Assembly (NCBI GenBank): GCA_037143795.1 | Contig: JBAWXZ010000016.1 | Coordinates: 1 to 64,000 of the forward strand | DNA length: 64,000 bases | DNA from: Firm-13 sp037143795 | Lineage (GTDB): Bacteria; Bacillota; Clostridia; Saccharofermentanales; Saccharofermentanaceae | Direction: 5' to 3' | Part shown: in pieces, positions 24,728 to 32,795 of the stretch | Layout: each line of letters starts with the position of its first letter | Numbering within the stretch: position 1 is the first letter of the stretch | Notes under the pieces: model-generated | What the model saw: only the letters and a program-made list of their open reading frames with translations | Told to the model about the DNA's origin: nothing | Database searches by the model: none | Made by a program: the position numbers and the translations under genes

Positions 24728-26112
24728 TACATTTTTTCAGGAATATTTCTTTCCGGATAACAACAATTTATGCGGCCTTGTTTTTTGTCGGCCTTATTTC
24801 GGTTACGACTGCAACGATGGTCTATGTCAATTTCTACATCAATCAGCAGTCCAGTCAGCAGCTTGAGGTAATCAGCGCTGCAATAGAGGACAGTGTTCAC
24901 CGTGCCTCGGATTTCAACACCATCAACCTGTACAACATCGCCCAGATGAATCACAATATTGATATAGTCTTAAGGGACGGCAAAGGGCAGATATATTCAT
25001 CCGATGAAGAGAACCGTTTCTCCCAGATTTTTACAGCCCCGCTCGGCAAAATGATGTCCAAAAATATCGCCGGCAAAGATTATCTGACATATAACAGCAG
25101 GCTGATCCTGGATAACAATCAAAATTATACGCTGCAGATCATCAAGGACCCTTCATCCGACAACGCTTTTTTGAAGGCGCTGTTCTGGATTATGCTCTAT
25201 ATTGACAGTATCTCCCTTGTCCTTTCATTTTTCATTGGATTTATTCTCAGCAAAAGGGCGCTTACACCGATTGACAACATCATCATGCAGGCCAAGAATT
25301 TCAGTGCAAGCAATCTGAAAAACCGTATTATCATCGACGGTCCGGATGATGAGATTAAAAAACTGGCGAACACTTTTAATGAACTCATTGAGCGGATTGA
25401 ACATTCCTATGAGAAACAGAATCGCTTTGCGCTCGATGCATCGCATGAACTGGCAACTCCGCTCGCCGTAATAAAGGGATACGTGGATCTGATTGACCGC
25501 TGGGGCAAAGATGACCGGGAAATCCTTAATGAAGGGATTGCAGCCATCAAAAAGGAAACACAGAGCATGACCAAACTTCTCGATACTCTATTGATCCTTG
25601 CCAAAAGTGACAATGATCTTTTTAAAATTGAAAAGTCGATATTTGATCTGGATGAACTGATGGCCGAAGTTGTTATGGAAACCAAAATTGTTGCCCCTGA
25701 CCATATGATCGCCCTGGGCAAAAACGATCCGGTAAGAATTTATGCGGATCAGCGCCTCATCAAGCAAATGGTAAGGGCGCTTATTGATAACTCGATCAAG
25801 TATTCGGGAAGCCACGGAAGTATTGTCATTCAGGTTGAAAAAACCCGTGACCATGCATCAATCAGCATATTGGATAACGGTATAGGGATCCCGCAGAAGG
25901 AACTGCCCTATATATTTGATCGCTTTTACCGTGTCGATAAAGCCAGGTCACGGTCACTCGGGGGAGCGGGACTGGGCCTGTCCTTTGTCAAATGGATAGT
26001 AAACATGCATGAAGGCAGCATTTCGGTACGCAGCAAGCCCAAAGGCATCACACGGTTTGACATTCTCCTGCCGCTTCCCAAAGAAATAATTTCAATACCG
26101 TCAAAGGCCTGA
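24724..26112 (+). CDS. PhoR/ResE-type sensor histidine kinase with HAMP domain
   Basis: The 462-residue kinase has membrane helices at about 10-36 and 151-176 around an extracellular domain of about 115 residues. A HAMP linker (about 177-230), the phospho-acceptor His241 in DASHELATPLAV, and an ATP domain with DNSIKYS, DNGIGIP and GGAGLGLSFV follow. Note HELATP instead of the usual HELRTP. The start is inside the regulator's stop (ATGA overlap), not the longer reading frame. Confidence 0.94.
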   Translation: MIHFFRNISFRITTIYAALFFVGLISVTTATMVYVNFYINQQSSQQLEVISAAIEDSVHRASDFNTINLYNIAQMNHNIDIVLRDGKGQIYSSDEENRFSQIFTAPLGKMMSKNIAGKDYLTYNSRLILDNNQNYTLQIIKDPSSDNAFLKALFWIMLYIDSISLVLSFFIGFILSKRALTPIDNIIMQAKNFSASNLKNRIIIDGPDDEIKKLANTFNELIERIEHSYEKQNRFALDASHELATPLAVIKGYVDLIDRWGKDDREILNEGIAAIKKETQSMTKLLDTLLILAKSDNDLFKIEKSIFDLDELMAEVVMETKIVAPDHMIALGKNDPVRIYADQRLIKQMVRALIDNSIKYSGSHGSIVIQVEKTRDHASISILDNGIGIPQKELPYIFDRFYRVDKARSRSLGGAGLGLSFVKWIVNMHEGSISVRSKPKGITRFDILLPLPKEIISIPSKA

Positions 26113-26187
26113 TTCCTGTCCTTGGGCGGCCTCACGAAGGCATTAGTTTTCAACCGTGAAAGGAATACTTTGACTGCTCCCGAATAA

Positions 26188-26241
26188 CTCAGACAATTCT
26201 CAGAATCAAATCAGAGGAATCTCATTTTCGCATTTTATAAT
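26188..26241 (+). promoter_or_regulatory. Phased 11-bp direct repeats and promoter of the PepSY gene
   Basis: CTCAGACAATT (26188), CTCAGAATCAA (26199), ATCAGAGGAAT (26210) and CTCATTTTCGC (26221) follow each other with an exact 11-bp period. A TATAAT box lies at 26236-26241. This is the layout of PhoB/OmpR-type activator sites replacing a -35 box, pointing to control by the adjacent regulator. Confidence 0.68.
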
Positions 26242-26339
26242 CAGAGAGTCAGGAGGAGCGAGAAAACGGTAACCGATCTCAAAATCACATCCCAGAGATC
26301 AGTGGTATATACATACCGAGGACGCGAAAAGGAGAAAAA

Positions 26340-27155
26340 ATGAATACGAAATTAATCACAATTATCATGGCTTTTATTATTACTCTTGGAGGATCAACCG
26401 GGATTTATGCTGCAGCAAATGCAGCGCCTGATGCGTCCGCAGAAACAACCGCAGCACAAACAGAGAGCACTACAGCTGCAACAACTACTGTTGCCGACGA
26501 AACGGATGCAACAGTTCTGCCTGTAGAAACGACAGCCCCGGCAGAAACGACAGCTCCCGCAGAAACGACAGTTCCGGCAGAAACAACAGGCCCTATTGTT
26601 GTAATTGATCCTACTGAGCCCACAACTGCAGAAACAACGGCTCCCATAGTAGTAATCGATCCCACAACTCCTACAACAGCTCCCGTAGATGTTGATGATG
26701 ACACAAAGACTCCCATAGACCCCGCTTCCGTAGCAATAACTGAAGACGCGGCAACAGCCACTGCAATGACTTCTGCAGGAACCACAGCTGCGCTCGTTAA
26801 AGTTGAGCTTGAAGATGAAGACGGAGTCATTCTTTATGAGATAAAGATCCAGACTGACACTGCCCGTTTGGAAATAAAAGTTGATGCCAATACCGGCGTT
26901 ATCCTGTCAACAGACGTCAAGAATTGTGTTGATGACAAAGATAGCAAGGACAAGAACAAGGAAAACAATGGTAAATGCTGGGAAGCCTTCCTTGACAATG
27001 CAGCCCGTAAGAGATGTGATGCCAACTGGGACGGAGAAACACGCAAGAATGACTTAGCCTTTGCCGACAATGCAGCACGCAAAGCCGACAAGACAAGCAA
27101 CAGCAAATGCCAGAACCAGTCAGAAAACAAATCCGGTGAAGACAGCCAGAAATAA
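26340..27155 (+). CDS. Secreted protein with Thr/Pro repeats and a PepSY domain
   Basis: The 271-residue protein has a signal peptide (about 1-25), then a low-complexity linker with repeated ETTAPA and two copies of PIVVIDPT (about 60-115). A PepSY-like domain follows (about 130-195, with ALVKVELEDEDG and LEIKVDANTGVILSTD). The charged C-terminal tail contains two DNAARK units. PepSY domains are thought to inhibit or modulate secreted peptidases. AAAGGAG sets the start. It follows the two-component system, consistent with being its target. Confidence 0.82.
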   Translation: MNTKLITIIMAFIITLGGSTGIYAAANAAPDASAETTAAQTESTTAATTTVADETDATVLPVETTAPAETTAPAETTVPAETTGPIVVIDPTEPTTAETTAPIVVIDPTTPTTAPVDVDDDTKTPIDPASVAITEDAATATAMTSAGTTAALVKVELEDEDGVILYEIKIQTDTARLEIKVDANTGVILSTDVKNCVDDKDSKDKNKENNGKCWEAFLDNAARKRCDANWDGETRKNDLAFADNAARKADKTSNSKCQNQSENKSGEDSQK

Positions 27156-27194
27156 GATCTGAACCAGAAGAATTTGTACCCCTCAAAACTAAAA

Positions 27195-27234
27195 CAGCAC
27201 CTCCGCCAGCAATGACGGGGGTGTTGCTTTATTG
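27195..27234 (+). terminator. Terminator after the PepSY gene
   Basis: Arms 27195-27205 and 27216-27226 form 11 bp including wobble pairs, followed by CTTTATTGT. It lies 40 nt after the stop. Confidence 0.7.
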
Positions 27235-27348
27235 TCCGGATTATTCGCCGTGAAAAGAGTAAAATGATTGGATAGCGCAGTACGGACGCAGGTCTTTGAT
27301 GTCGCTGCTGAGATGATCGGACCAACCCGCACATACAAGGAGGGCAAT

Positions 27349-27516
27349 ATGAAAATTTCCAAGAAACTTACCCAGAAACTCGGAATGATTTTGCTGGCTA
27401 TCTGGCTCATCCTGACAGGGCTTCTTGCGCTTGTCAGCTTTGATTTTCCTTACAAAGCCGTGATTATGAGTATCCTCGCCATAGCAGCCGGAGTTCTTAT
27501 ACTGTTGGACCGCTAA
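27349..27516 (+). CDS. Small membrane protein (55 residues)
   Basis: AAGGAGG five bases before the ATG supports a real gene; an earlier in-frame start has none. A basic N terminus (KISKKLTQK) is followed by two hydrophobic segments (about 12-30 and 33-53) with almost no loop, ending in LLDR. It resembles tiny two-helix membrane proteins common in Firmicutes, with no known function. It lies alone between the terminator and the convergent amidase gene. Confidence 0.65.
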   Translation: MKISKKLTQKLGMILLAIWLILTGLLALVSFDFPYKAVIMSILAIAAGVLILLDR

Positions 27517-27541
27517 TTAATCGCACATAAATGAGTTCGCA

Positions 27542-29032
27542 TCATACAGGTGGAATTCGGTCGGCCCACGGCAGCGCTTTTTCCAATTGGCCTGCCAGGC
27601 GGAATAATGTCGCTTCATCGCCGAATCTTCCTGCAAACTGCATACCAATAGGAAGTCCTTGATCATTCCAATAAAGCGGCACGGACATAGCAGGCTGTCC
27701 TGTTGCATTAAATATTGGTGTAAAGGGCATAAATGCAAATGTCTGGTTATAGAGCGTTCTGAGATCGGTAAATTTCTTCAAAACGAAACCTGCATTAAGG
27801 CTTGCGACAGCTTTGGCAGATATTAATAACAGTCCCTTCAAATCAAGAAAACCAGTGGGCGGCGGTGGTACCGGCAAGGTTGGCGTCAATAACACGTCAT
27901 ACTTATCAAAAAATGCGGCGGTTTGCCGGCTGGTCATTTTTAATATATCAATAGCCTTCGAGAACTCATCTGCTGTGAACTGCTTTGCGAGGAGAGCCAT
28001 TACCCATGTTGTCGTCTCGAAATATTCGTGGGAAGGACGTCGATTCATTTTAACGCCCAATGACTTTATTGTTGCCATGGTCTCGCTGCATGTCATTACA
28101 AAAAATGCCCGTGCAAATGCCTCCCCGTCAATTGTAAACGAAGTTTCTTCAACATCATGTCCCAGACTTTGGCATAGCCTTGCTGTTTCTTCCAGACCTT
28201 TGGCGCAGTCAGGGTGCACATTTGACGGGTAAAATGGCTGCGCTGAATAGGCAATATGTAATTTGCCCGGTGCGGTGGAAACTTCTGACAAAAAGGGACG
28301 GGAAGGCGGCGCTGTATAATAGGGAGCGCCCGGATCAGGCCCCGACACTGCATCAAGAAGCGCGGCATTATCACGGACCGATCGAGTCAGCGCATGGCAG
28401 CATGCCATACCCTGCCACAGCTCAGCATGATCCGGTCCTGTTGGTGTGCGGCCGCGTGTAGGCTTCATCGTAAAGATGCCGCAGCAAGAAGCAGGGTGCC
28501 GAAGGGAACCTCCGCCGTCACTGCCATCAGCCATTGGTACAATGCGGGCGGCAACCGAAGCTGCAGAACCGCCGCTTGAACCGCCCGATGTACGGCTTAG
28601 ATCCCAGGGGTTATTGGTAGATCCGAATAATTCCGGCTCAGTAACAGGTCTCAAGCCGAACTCTGGCGTGTTTGTTTTACCGACAACAATTAATCCAGCC
28701 GCTTTATACCGTTTAACAAGTTCGCTGTCATGGTCAGGAATATTATCCTTCAGGAATTTACTGCCGGAACAAAACGGTTCTCCGGCAAATGGATTCCCAA
28801 TATCCTTCAGCAAAAATGGAACCCCCTGAAAAGGTCCGTCAGGCAGATCTTCACAAGCGGTTTTATGAGCATAGTCATACATTTTATGAATTACGGCATT
28901 GATTTTAGGGTTCTTATCCTCGATTCGACTAATTGTTTCTTCGACCAATTCATCCGGTCTGATTTGTTTTGTTTTGACCAGCTGAGCTAGTCCAAGTCCG
29001 TCATATTGTTCGAATTCACTGAAACTTCCCAT
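27542..29032 (-). CDS. Amidase signature family hydrolase
   Basis: The 496-residue enzyme carries the Ser-cisSer-Lys triad of the amidase signature family: Lys76 in LLKDIG, cis-Ser152 in the TSGGSSGGSAA loop, and nucleophile Ser176 in GGGSLRHPA. Such enzymes hydrolyse amides. GatA can be excluded by context, because gatC and gatB are not adjacent and the loops differ; the substrate is unknown. GGGAGG sets the start at 29032. No signal peptide, so it is cytoplasmic. Confidence 0.9.
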   Translation of the reverse strand: MGSFSEFEQYDGLGLAQLVKTKQIRPDELVEETISRIEDKNPKINAVIHKMYDYAHKTACEDLPDGPFQGVPFLLKDIGNPFAGEPFCSGSKFLKDNIPDHDSELVKRYKAAGLIVVGKTNTPEFGLRPVTEPELFGSTNNPWDLSRTSGGSSGGSAASVAARIVPMADGSDGGGSLRHPASCCGIFTMKPTRGRTPTGPDHAELWQGMACCHALTRSVRDNAALLDAVSGPDPGAPYYTAPPSRPFLSEVSTAPGKLHIAYSAQPFYPSNVHPDCAKGLEETARLCQSLGHDVEETSFTIDGEAFARAFFVMTCSETMATIKSLGVKMNRRPSHEYFETTTWVMALLAKQFTADEFSKAIDILKMTSRQTAAFFDKYDVLLTPTLPVPPPPTGFLDLKGLLLISAKAVASLNAGFVLKKFTDLRTLYNQTFAFMPFTPIFNATGQPAMSVPLYWNDQGLPIGMQFAGRFGDEATLFRLAGQLEKALPWADRIPPV

Positions 29033-29260
29033 AGTATACCTCCCTGAATAGCTGCATAATAAGCAGCACTTCAAATTGTATGGAGGCAGATTGCATATAA
29101 ATGTAATATCAGAATGAAAAATGACCTGCCCCCAATGTTGCGAACAGCATGGAAACGATTTTTCCAACAGGATTATTATATCACTGTCCGAGAAAAAATA
29201 AAAAATATTTGTTATATAAACGAACGGATGTGTTAAGTGAACAGGGCACTGGTTTTCTTT

Positions 29261-29305
29261 TGGTTGAGAACACCGGGCTCGAACCAGCGACCTCTTACAT
29301 GAAAA
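29261..29305 (-). pseudogene. tRNA 3' fragment (anticodon loop to CCA)
   Basis: On the minus strand, anticodon-loop-like TTTTCAT, stem GTAAG, variable AGGTC, T-arm GCTGG-TTCGAGC-CCGGT, acceptor GTTCTCA, discriminator A and an encoded CCA fit tRNA positions 32-76. The 5' half is missing: upstream sequence has no D-arm and cannot pair with the acceptor or the anticodon stem. Such 3' fragments are the usual trace of integration into a tRNA gene. Confidence 0.72.
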
Positions 29306-29651
29306 GAAATATATACCAAAACCTCTTCGTTTCATCAGAACCGACGTGTGTTTTTTTGAATCAAATCAGACTGTAAATTATCTGTCACTTTATATACGGC
29401 CCAGGCCTAACCGATCGGAAACCTTGATTGAATGCGGATATGCGCCTTGGGCATTGTATTTGTTCTAAGGGGAATCATATAGTGGCACTTAAATTGTTGT
29501 GCCTTGAACATGGAAAAGATCAATTTAATTTTTATGATTAAACGATAACCAATCTGAAAATCATAAAATCGAGACAAAAATCCTATAAATATTTAAATTT
29601 TGCTTGAAAATAGAAGAAAAAAGTTAAAAATGCCAAAAAATCACGTTGAAA

Positions 29652-29704
29652 ACTAAATTAAATTGAAATTTCTATGGACAAAGCTATAAGTGATTTGATA
29701 AGAT
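29652..29704 (+). promoter_or_regulatory. Shared motif ACTAAATTAAATTGAAAT and adjoining promoter
   Basis: The 18-nt motif (29652-29669) lies five bases upstream of TGGACA (29675-29680). With an 18-nt spacer, TAAGAT (29699-29704) could be the -10 box. The identical motif stands in the same place before the promoter at 36925, and a 15/18 match is at 35517. The layout suggests an activator or operator site for the operon starting at 29960. Confidence 0.6.
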
Positions 29705-29959
29705 ATTGAATAATCAGATAGAAGATGTACCGTGTTTGAAATTAGATCTTTTGGAGTTCAGAGTGGAAAAATATGTTGTGCTTCTGGATATTCAAAAAAC
29801 AAATTTCAATCACACATTTTGTCTAAGATAAATACTGCTACTAATTACTTTATTTATGAGCAATTTATCTAAAATGTCTGCTAAATGGCACACAAAATTC
29901 CAGCTGCTTAATTTGTGACATTGATTAGGAAATGAATAATTAATGTTTTGGAGGTATTT

Positions 29960-30664
29960 ATGAAAACGGTTCTAATTACTGGTGCGAACGGCGGGCTGGG
30001 TACCTGTTTAATAAAAAAATACTGTTCCGAAGGCTATCAGGTTTTTGCTTTTGACTACAAACTTGATGAGAATTCGGTAAAAATGGAAAAGGAATTGGAT
30101 AATCTCGTTCTTTTTTCCTTTATTGATGTCAGGGACTCCGTCTCGATCGATAATGCGCTGGACCTGGTTGCTGCAAAGACCGATAAAATTGATATTTTAA
30201 TCAACGCCGCTGCCATCTTGCCTGCAAACAGCGCAAATGTATTAGAGACATTCAATATTGAAGGTGCTCTGGAAGTCTATTCAACCAATGCCCTTGGTCC
30301 GCTTCGCATGGTGCAGAAGTTTTTGCCCCTGATCAGAAACAGCGAAGGAAAGACGATAGTAAACATCAGCTCCGAAGCCGGCAGCCTAAGCACAAATAAC
30401 GATTATATCAACAGATATGACTATTGCATGTCAAAGGCTGCGTTGAATATGCAAAGCGTTATTCTTCAGCGTTATCTTCGTCCTGAGAATATAAGGATCG
30501 TGGCTGTTCATCCCGGCTGGATGAAAACAGTGATGGGCGGTGAAGATGCGCCGATTTTGCCTGAAGTTTCAGCTGACGGTATCTTTGATCTGGTGGGGAC
30601 ATGCAGAAGTGACGGGGAATGCGGTATTTATTTTGATTATGACGGTTGCCAGCGCAGCTGGTAA
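29960..30664 (+). CDS. Short-chain dehydrogenase/reductase
   Basis: The 234-residue classical SDR has TGANGGLG at 7-14, NAAA, Ser in NISSEAGS and the YCMSK catalytic pair, followed by HPGWMKT. GGAGG sets the start at 29960. It opens the first operon of the sugar region, and the GH51 gene begins 22 nt after it. The substrate is not evident; oxidation of a sugar or polyol is a reasonable guess from context. Confidence 0.88.
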   Translation: MKTVLITGANGGLGTCLIKKYCSEGYQVFAFDYKLDENSVKMEKELDNLVLFSFIDVRDSVSIDNALDLVAAKTDKIDILINAAAILPANSANVLETFNIEGALEVYSTNALGPLRMVQKFLPLIRNSEGKTIVNISSEAGSLSTNNDYINRYDYCMSKAALNMQSVILQRYLRPENIRIVAVHPGWMKTVMGGEDAPILPEVSADGIFDLVGTCRSDGECGIYFDYDGCQRSW

Positions 30665-30686
30665 CTGTGATTTTGCGGAGGGGCAG

Positions 30687-32195
30687 ATGGAAAAAGCTAA
30701 AATTATTCTTGATAAAGATTATACGATAGCGGATATTGATGAGAAGGTGTTCAGTTCTTTTGTTGAGCCGCTCGGACGATGTATTTATGGCGGATTATAT
30801 CAGCCGGGACACCCCCGTGCTGACGAAAATGGCTTCAGAAGAGATGTTCTGGAGCTAACCCGTCCTTTGAATCTGACCCTGAACAGATTCCCCGGCGGAA
30901 ATTTTGTATCAACCTATCGTTGGGAAGACGGTATCGGGCCAAAAGAGGAAAGACCAAGACGTGTCGAACCGGCATGGCGAAGCATAGAACCGAATCAATT
31001 CGGCCTCAACGAATTTGCAGACTGGTCCAAACTAAACGGTTCTGATGTTATGATGACAGTTAATCTGGCAACCCGCGGCGTCCTGGATGCAATGGACTGC
31101 CTGGAATACTGCAATTTTGAAAGTGACACATATTGGTCGGATATGCGCATCGAGCATGGCTACAAAAAGCCGCATGGCTACAAATACTGGTGTCTGACAA
31201 ATGAAATTGATGGCATCTGGCAGGTTGGCCAGAGATCGGGACATGATTATGGCAAGCTGGCCTGTGAAGCATCCAAAGGTATGAAACTGATCGACCCGGA
31301 AATAAAAACCGTACTTGCAGGATCATCCTCACCGAATCAGGTGACGTATCCGTCATTTGATGCAGCCGCACTTGATGAGTCCTATGAATTTGTGGATTAC
31401 CTTTCTATCCATCAGTATCTGGGCAATGCGAAAAACGATACCCCCAATTATCTGGCAAAGCCATTAACTACGGATGCTTTTTTCAAATCCGCTATAGCAG
31501 CTTGCGATTTCATACAATCCAAAAAGCGCGGCAGTAAAAAAATCCATATCTCGTTTGATGAGTTCAATACCTGGCATTCGATTGCCAAAGATCATAGGTA
31601 TGATAATCCCTGGCAAGTCGGCCCGCCGCTCCTGGAAGATACGTATACTATGGAAGATGCCCTGGCTTTGGGGGGAATGCTGCTGGCGATATTGAAGAAT
31701 GCTGATCGTGTCAGGATTGCCTGCATATCTGAACTGGTAAACTGCATTTCCCATATCAGGACGAATAATAACGGCGGAGCATGGGTGCTGCCCGCATATT
31801 ACGCCTTCATGCATTTTTCTCTGTATGGGCGAGGCACGGCTTTGAAGACTCTGGTCGACTCTCCCAAATATGACTCCAAAGATTTCACGGATGTACCTTA
31901 TCTCGATGCAATGGCAACTATGGGCGAAAATGGCGAGGTAACAATATTTGCCATAAATCGTTCTCTGGATAGTTCGTTGCCGCTGGAAGCCGATCTTCGT
32001 GGTTTTGACGGATACAGGGTTAAAAAACATATTGTTCTTGAAAGTGAAAATGCCAGGGATACAAATACTGAGGAAAACCCTTACCATGTCATTCCTCACG
32101 AAAAGGGCAATGCAGTCTGCAGCGGCTGCAAAGTGACAGCAGAACTTTCCAGACTTTCCTGGAACGTTATCCTGTTGGAATCAGAAAAGAGTTAA
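30687..32195 (+). CDS. GH51 alpha-L-arabinofuranosidase
   Basis: The 502-residue enzyme matches family GH51, which cleaves terminal alpha-L-arabinofuranosyl units. RFPGGNFVSTYRWEDGIGP is the family's conserved start of the barrel. The acid/base is Glu173 in LTNEIDG and the nucleophile Glu292 in SFDEFNTWH; a C-terminal beta domain follows. There is no signal peptide, so it acts in the cytoplasm on imported short arabino-oligosaccharides. GCGGAGGGG sets the start. The motif LTNE differs from the common GNE pattern, so a divergent subgroup and substrate are possible. Confidence 0.9.
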   Translation: MEKAKIILDKDYTIADIDEKVFSSFVEPLGRCIYGGLYQPGHPRADENGFRRDVLELTRPLNLTLNRFPGGNFVSTYRWEDGIGPKEERPRRVEPAWRSIEPNQFGLNEFADWSKLNGSDVMMTVNLATRGVLDAMDCLEYCNFESDTYWSDMRIEHGYKKPHGYKYWCLTNEIDGIWQVGQRSGHDYGKLACEASKGMKLIDPEIKTVLAGSSSPNQVTYPSFDAAALDESYEFVDYLSIHQYLGNAKNDTPNYLAKPLTTDAFFKSAIAACDFIQSKKRGSKKIHISFDEFNTWHSIAKDHRYDNPWQVGPPLLEDTYTMEDALALGGMLLAILKNADRVRIACISELVNCISHIRTNNNGGAWVLPAYYAFMHFSLYGRGTALKTLVDSPKYDSKDFTDVPYLDAMATMGENGEVTIFAINRSLDSSLPLEADLRGFDGYRVKKHIVLESENARDTNTEENPYHVIPHEKGNAVCSGCKVTAELSRLSWNVILLESEKS

Positions 32196-32237
32196 GCTGA
32201 CAGTTAAACAATAAAGATAACAATGAGAGGTATTATT

Positions 32238-32744
32238 ATGCAGACATTAAGAAAAATAGACCGCAAAGAATTCAAGGAAAATGCCCTCACCCGCATTGGC
32301 GATGATTGGATGCTTGTTACGGCCGGTGATGAGGAGTCTGGCTGCAATACTCTCACTGCCTGCTGGGGTGGATTGGGTAATCTCTGGCATCGTGATACCG
32401 CTTTTATATTTATACGTCCAACCCGGTATACCTATGAATTTATCGAAAAGCAGGAAAAATTCTCACTGTCGTTCTTTCCGGCAGGTTACCGGAAAGCACT
32501 GGCACTGCTTGGCAGCAAGTCAGGTCGTGATGGAGACAAAATAAGCGAAGCAGGACTCGACGTAGAATACTATGAAGGCGTTCCCGCATTTAAGCAGGCT
32601 GATCTGGTAATTATCTGCCGGAAAATGTACTATCTTGATTTTGTACCCGAAAGAATTCCCAAGGATGTTATCGATAGGTTTTACCCTGAAGGTGATTTCC
32701 ACAGGTTTTATGCCGGAGAAATCGAATCAATCTATATGGCATAA
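32238..32744 (+). CDS. Flavin reductase-like domain protein
   Basis: The 168-residue protein has the flavin reductase-like split-barrel fold: VTAGDEESGCNTLTACWGGLGNLWHRDTAFIFIRPTRYTYEFIE and the LSFFPAGYRKAL segment are typical of FMN-binding proteins of this group. A redox role in the operon is unclear. GAGAGG seven bases upstream places the start at 32238. It is encoded between the GH51 enzyme and the FGGY kinase in one transcription unit. Confidence 0.85.
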   Translation: MQTLRKIDRKEFKENALTRIGDDWMLVTAGDEESGCNTLTACWGGLGNLWHRDTAFIFIRPTRYTYEFIEKQEKFSLSFFPAGYRKALALLGSKSGRDGDKISEAGLDVEYYEGVPAFKQADLVIICRKMYYLDFVPERIPKDVIDRFYPEGDFHRFYAGEIESIYMA

Positions 32745-32795
32745 TTTTTATCTTGTTGACTGGAAAATTGCATAGTAAAGCGGAGGCTGTTAAGA

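Larger units (their letters stand above)
29033..29959. other. Long AT-rich intergenic region, possible island border
   Basis: These about 930 nt contain no supported gene. They hold the tRNA 3' fragment (29261-29305), a promoter with the shared 18-nt motif (29652-29704), and a second short motif TAAAATGTCTGCTAA at 29870-29884 that recurs at 36987. Base composition becomes clearly richer in A and T after about 29.4 kb. Confidence 0.7.

Noticed and set aside
26405..26830. Val/Ser-rich minus-strand frame opposite the PepSY gene
   Set aside because: It mirrors the Thr/Pro repeats and carries no other coding signal.
29149..29376. Reading frame of 75 codons as a gene
   Set aside because: Part of it translates the tRNA fragment antisense (GLEPATS), it has no ribosome site, and it lies in AT-rich DNA.
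29400..29950. Catabolite-repression (cre) sites in the sugar promoters
   Set aside because: I saw no sequence close to the TGWAANCGNTNWCA pattern in the promoter regions examined.
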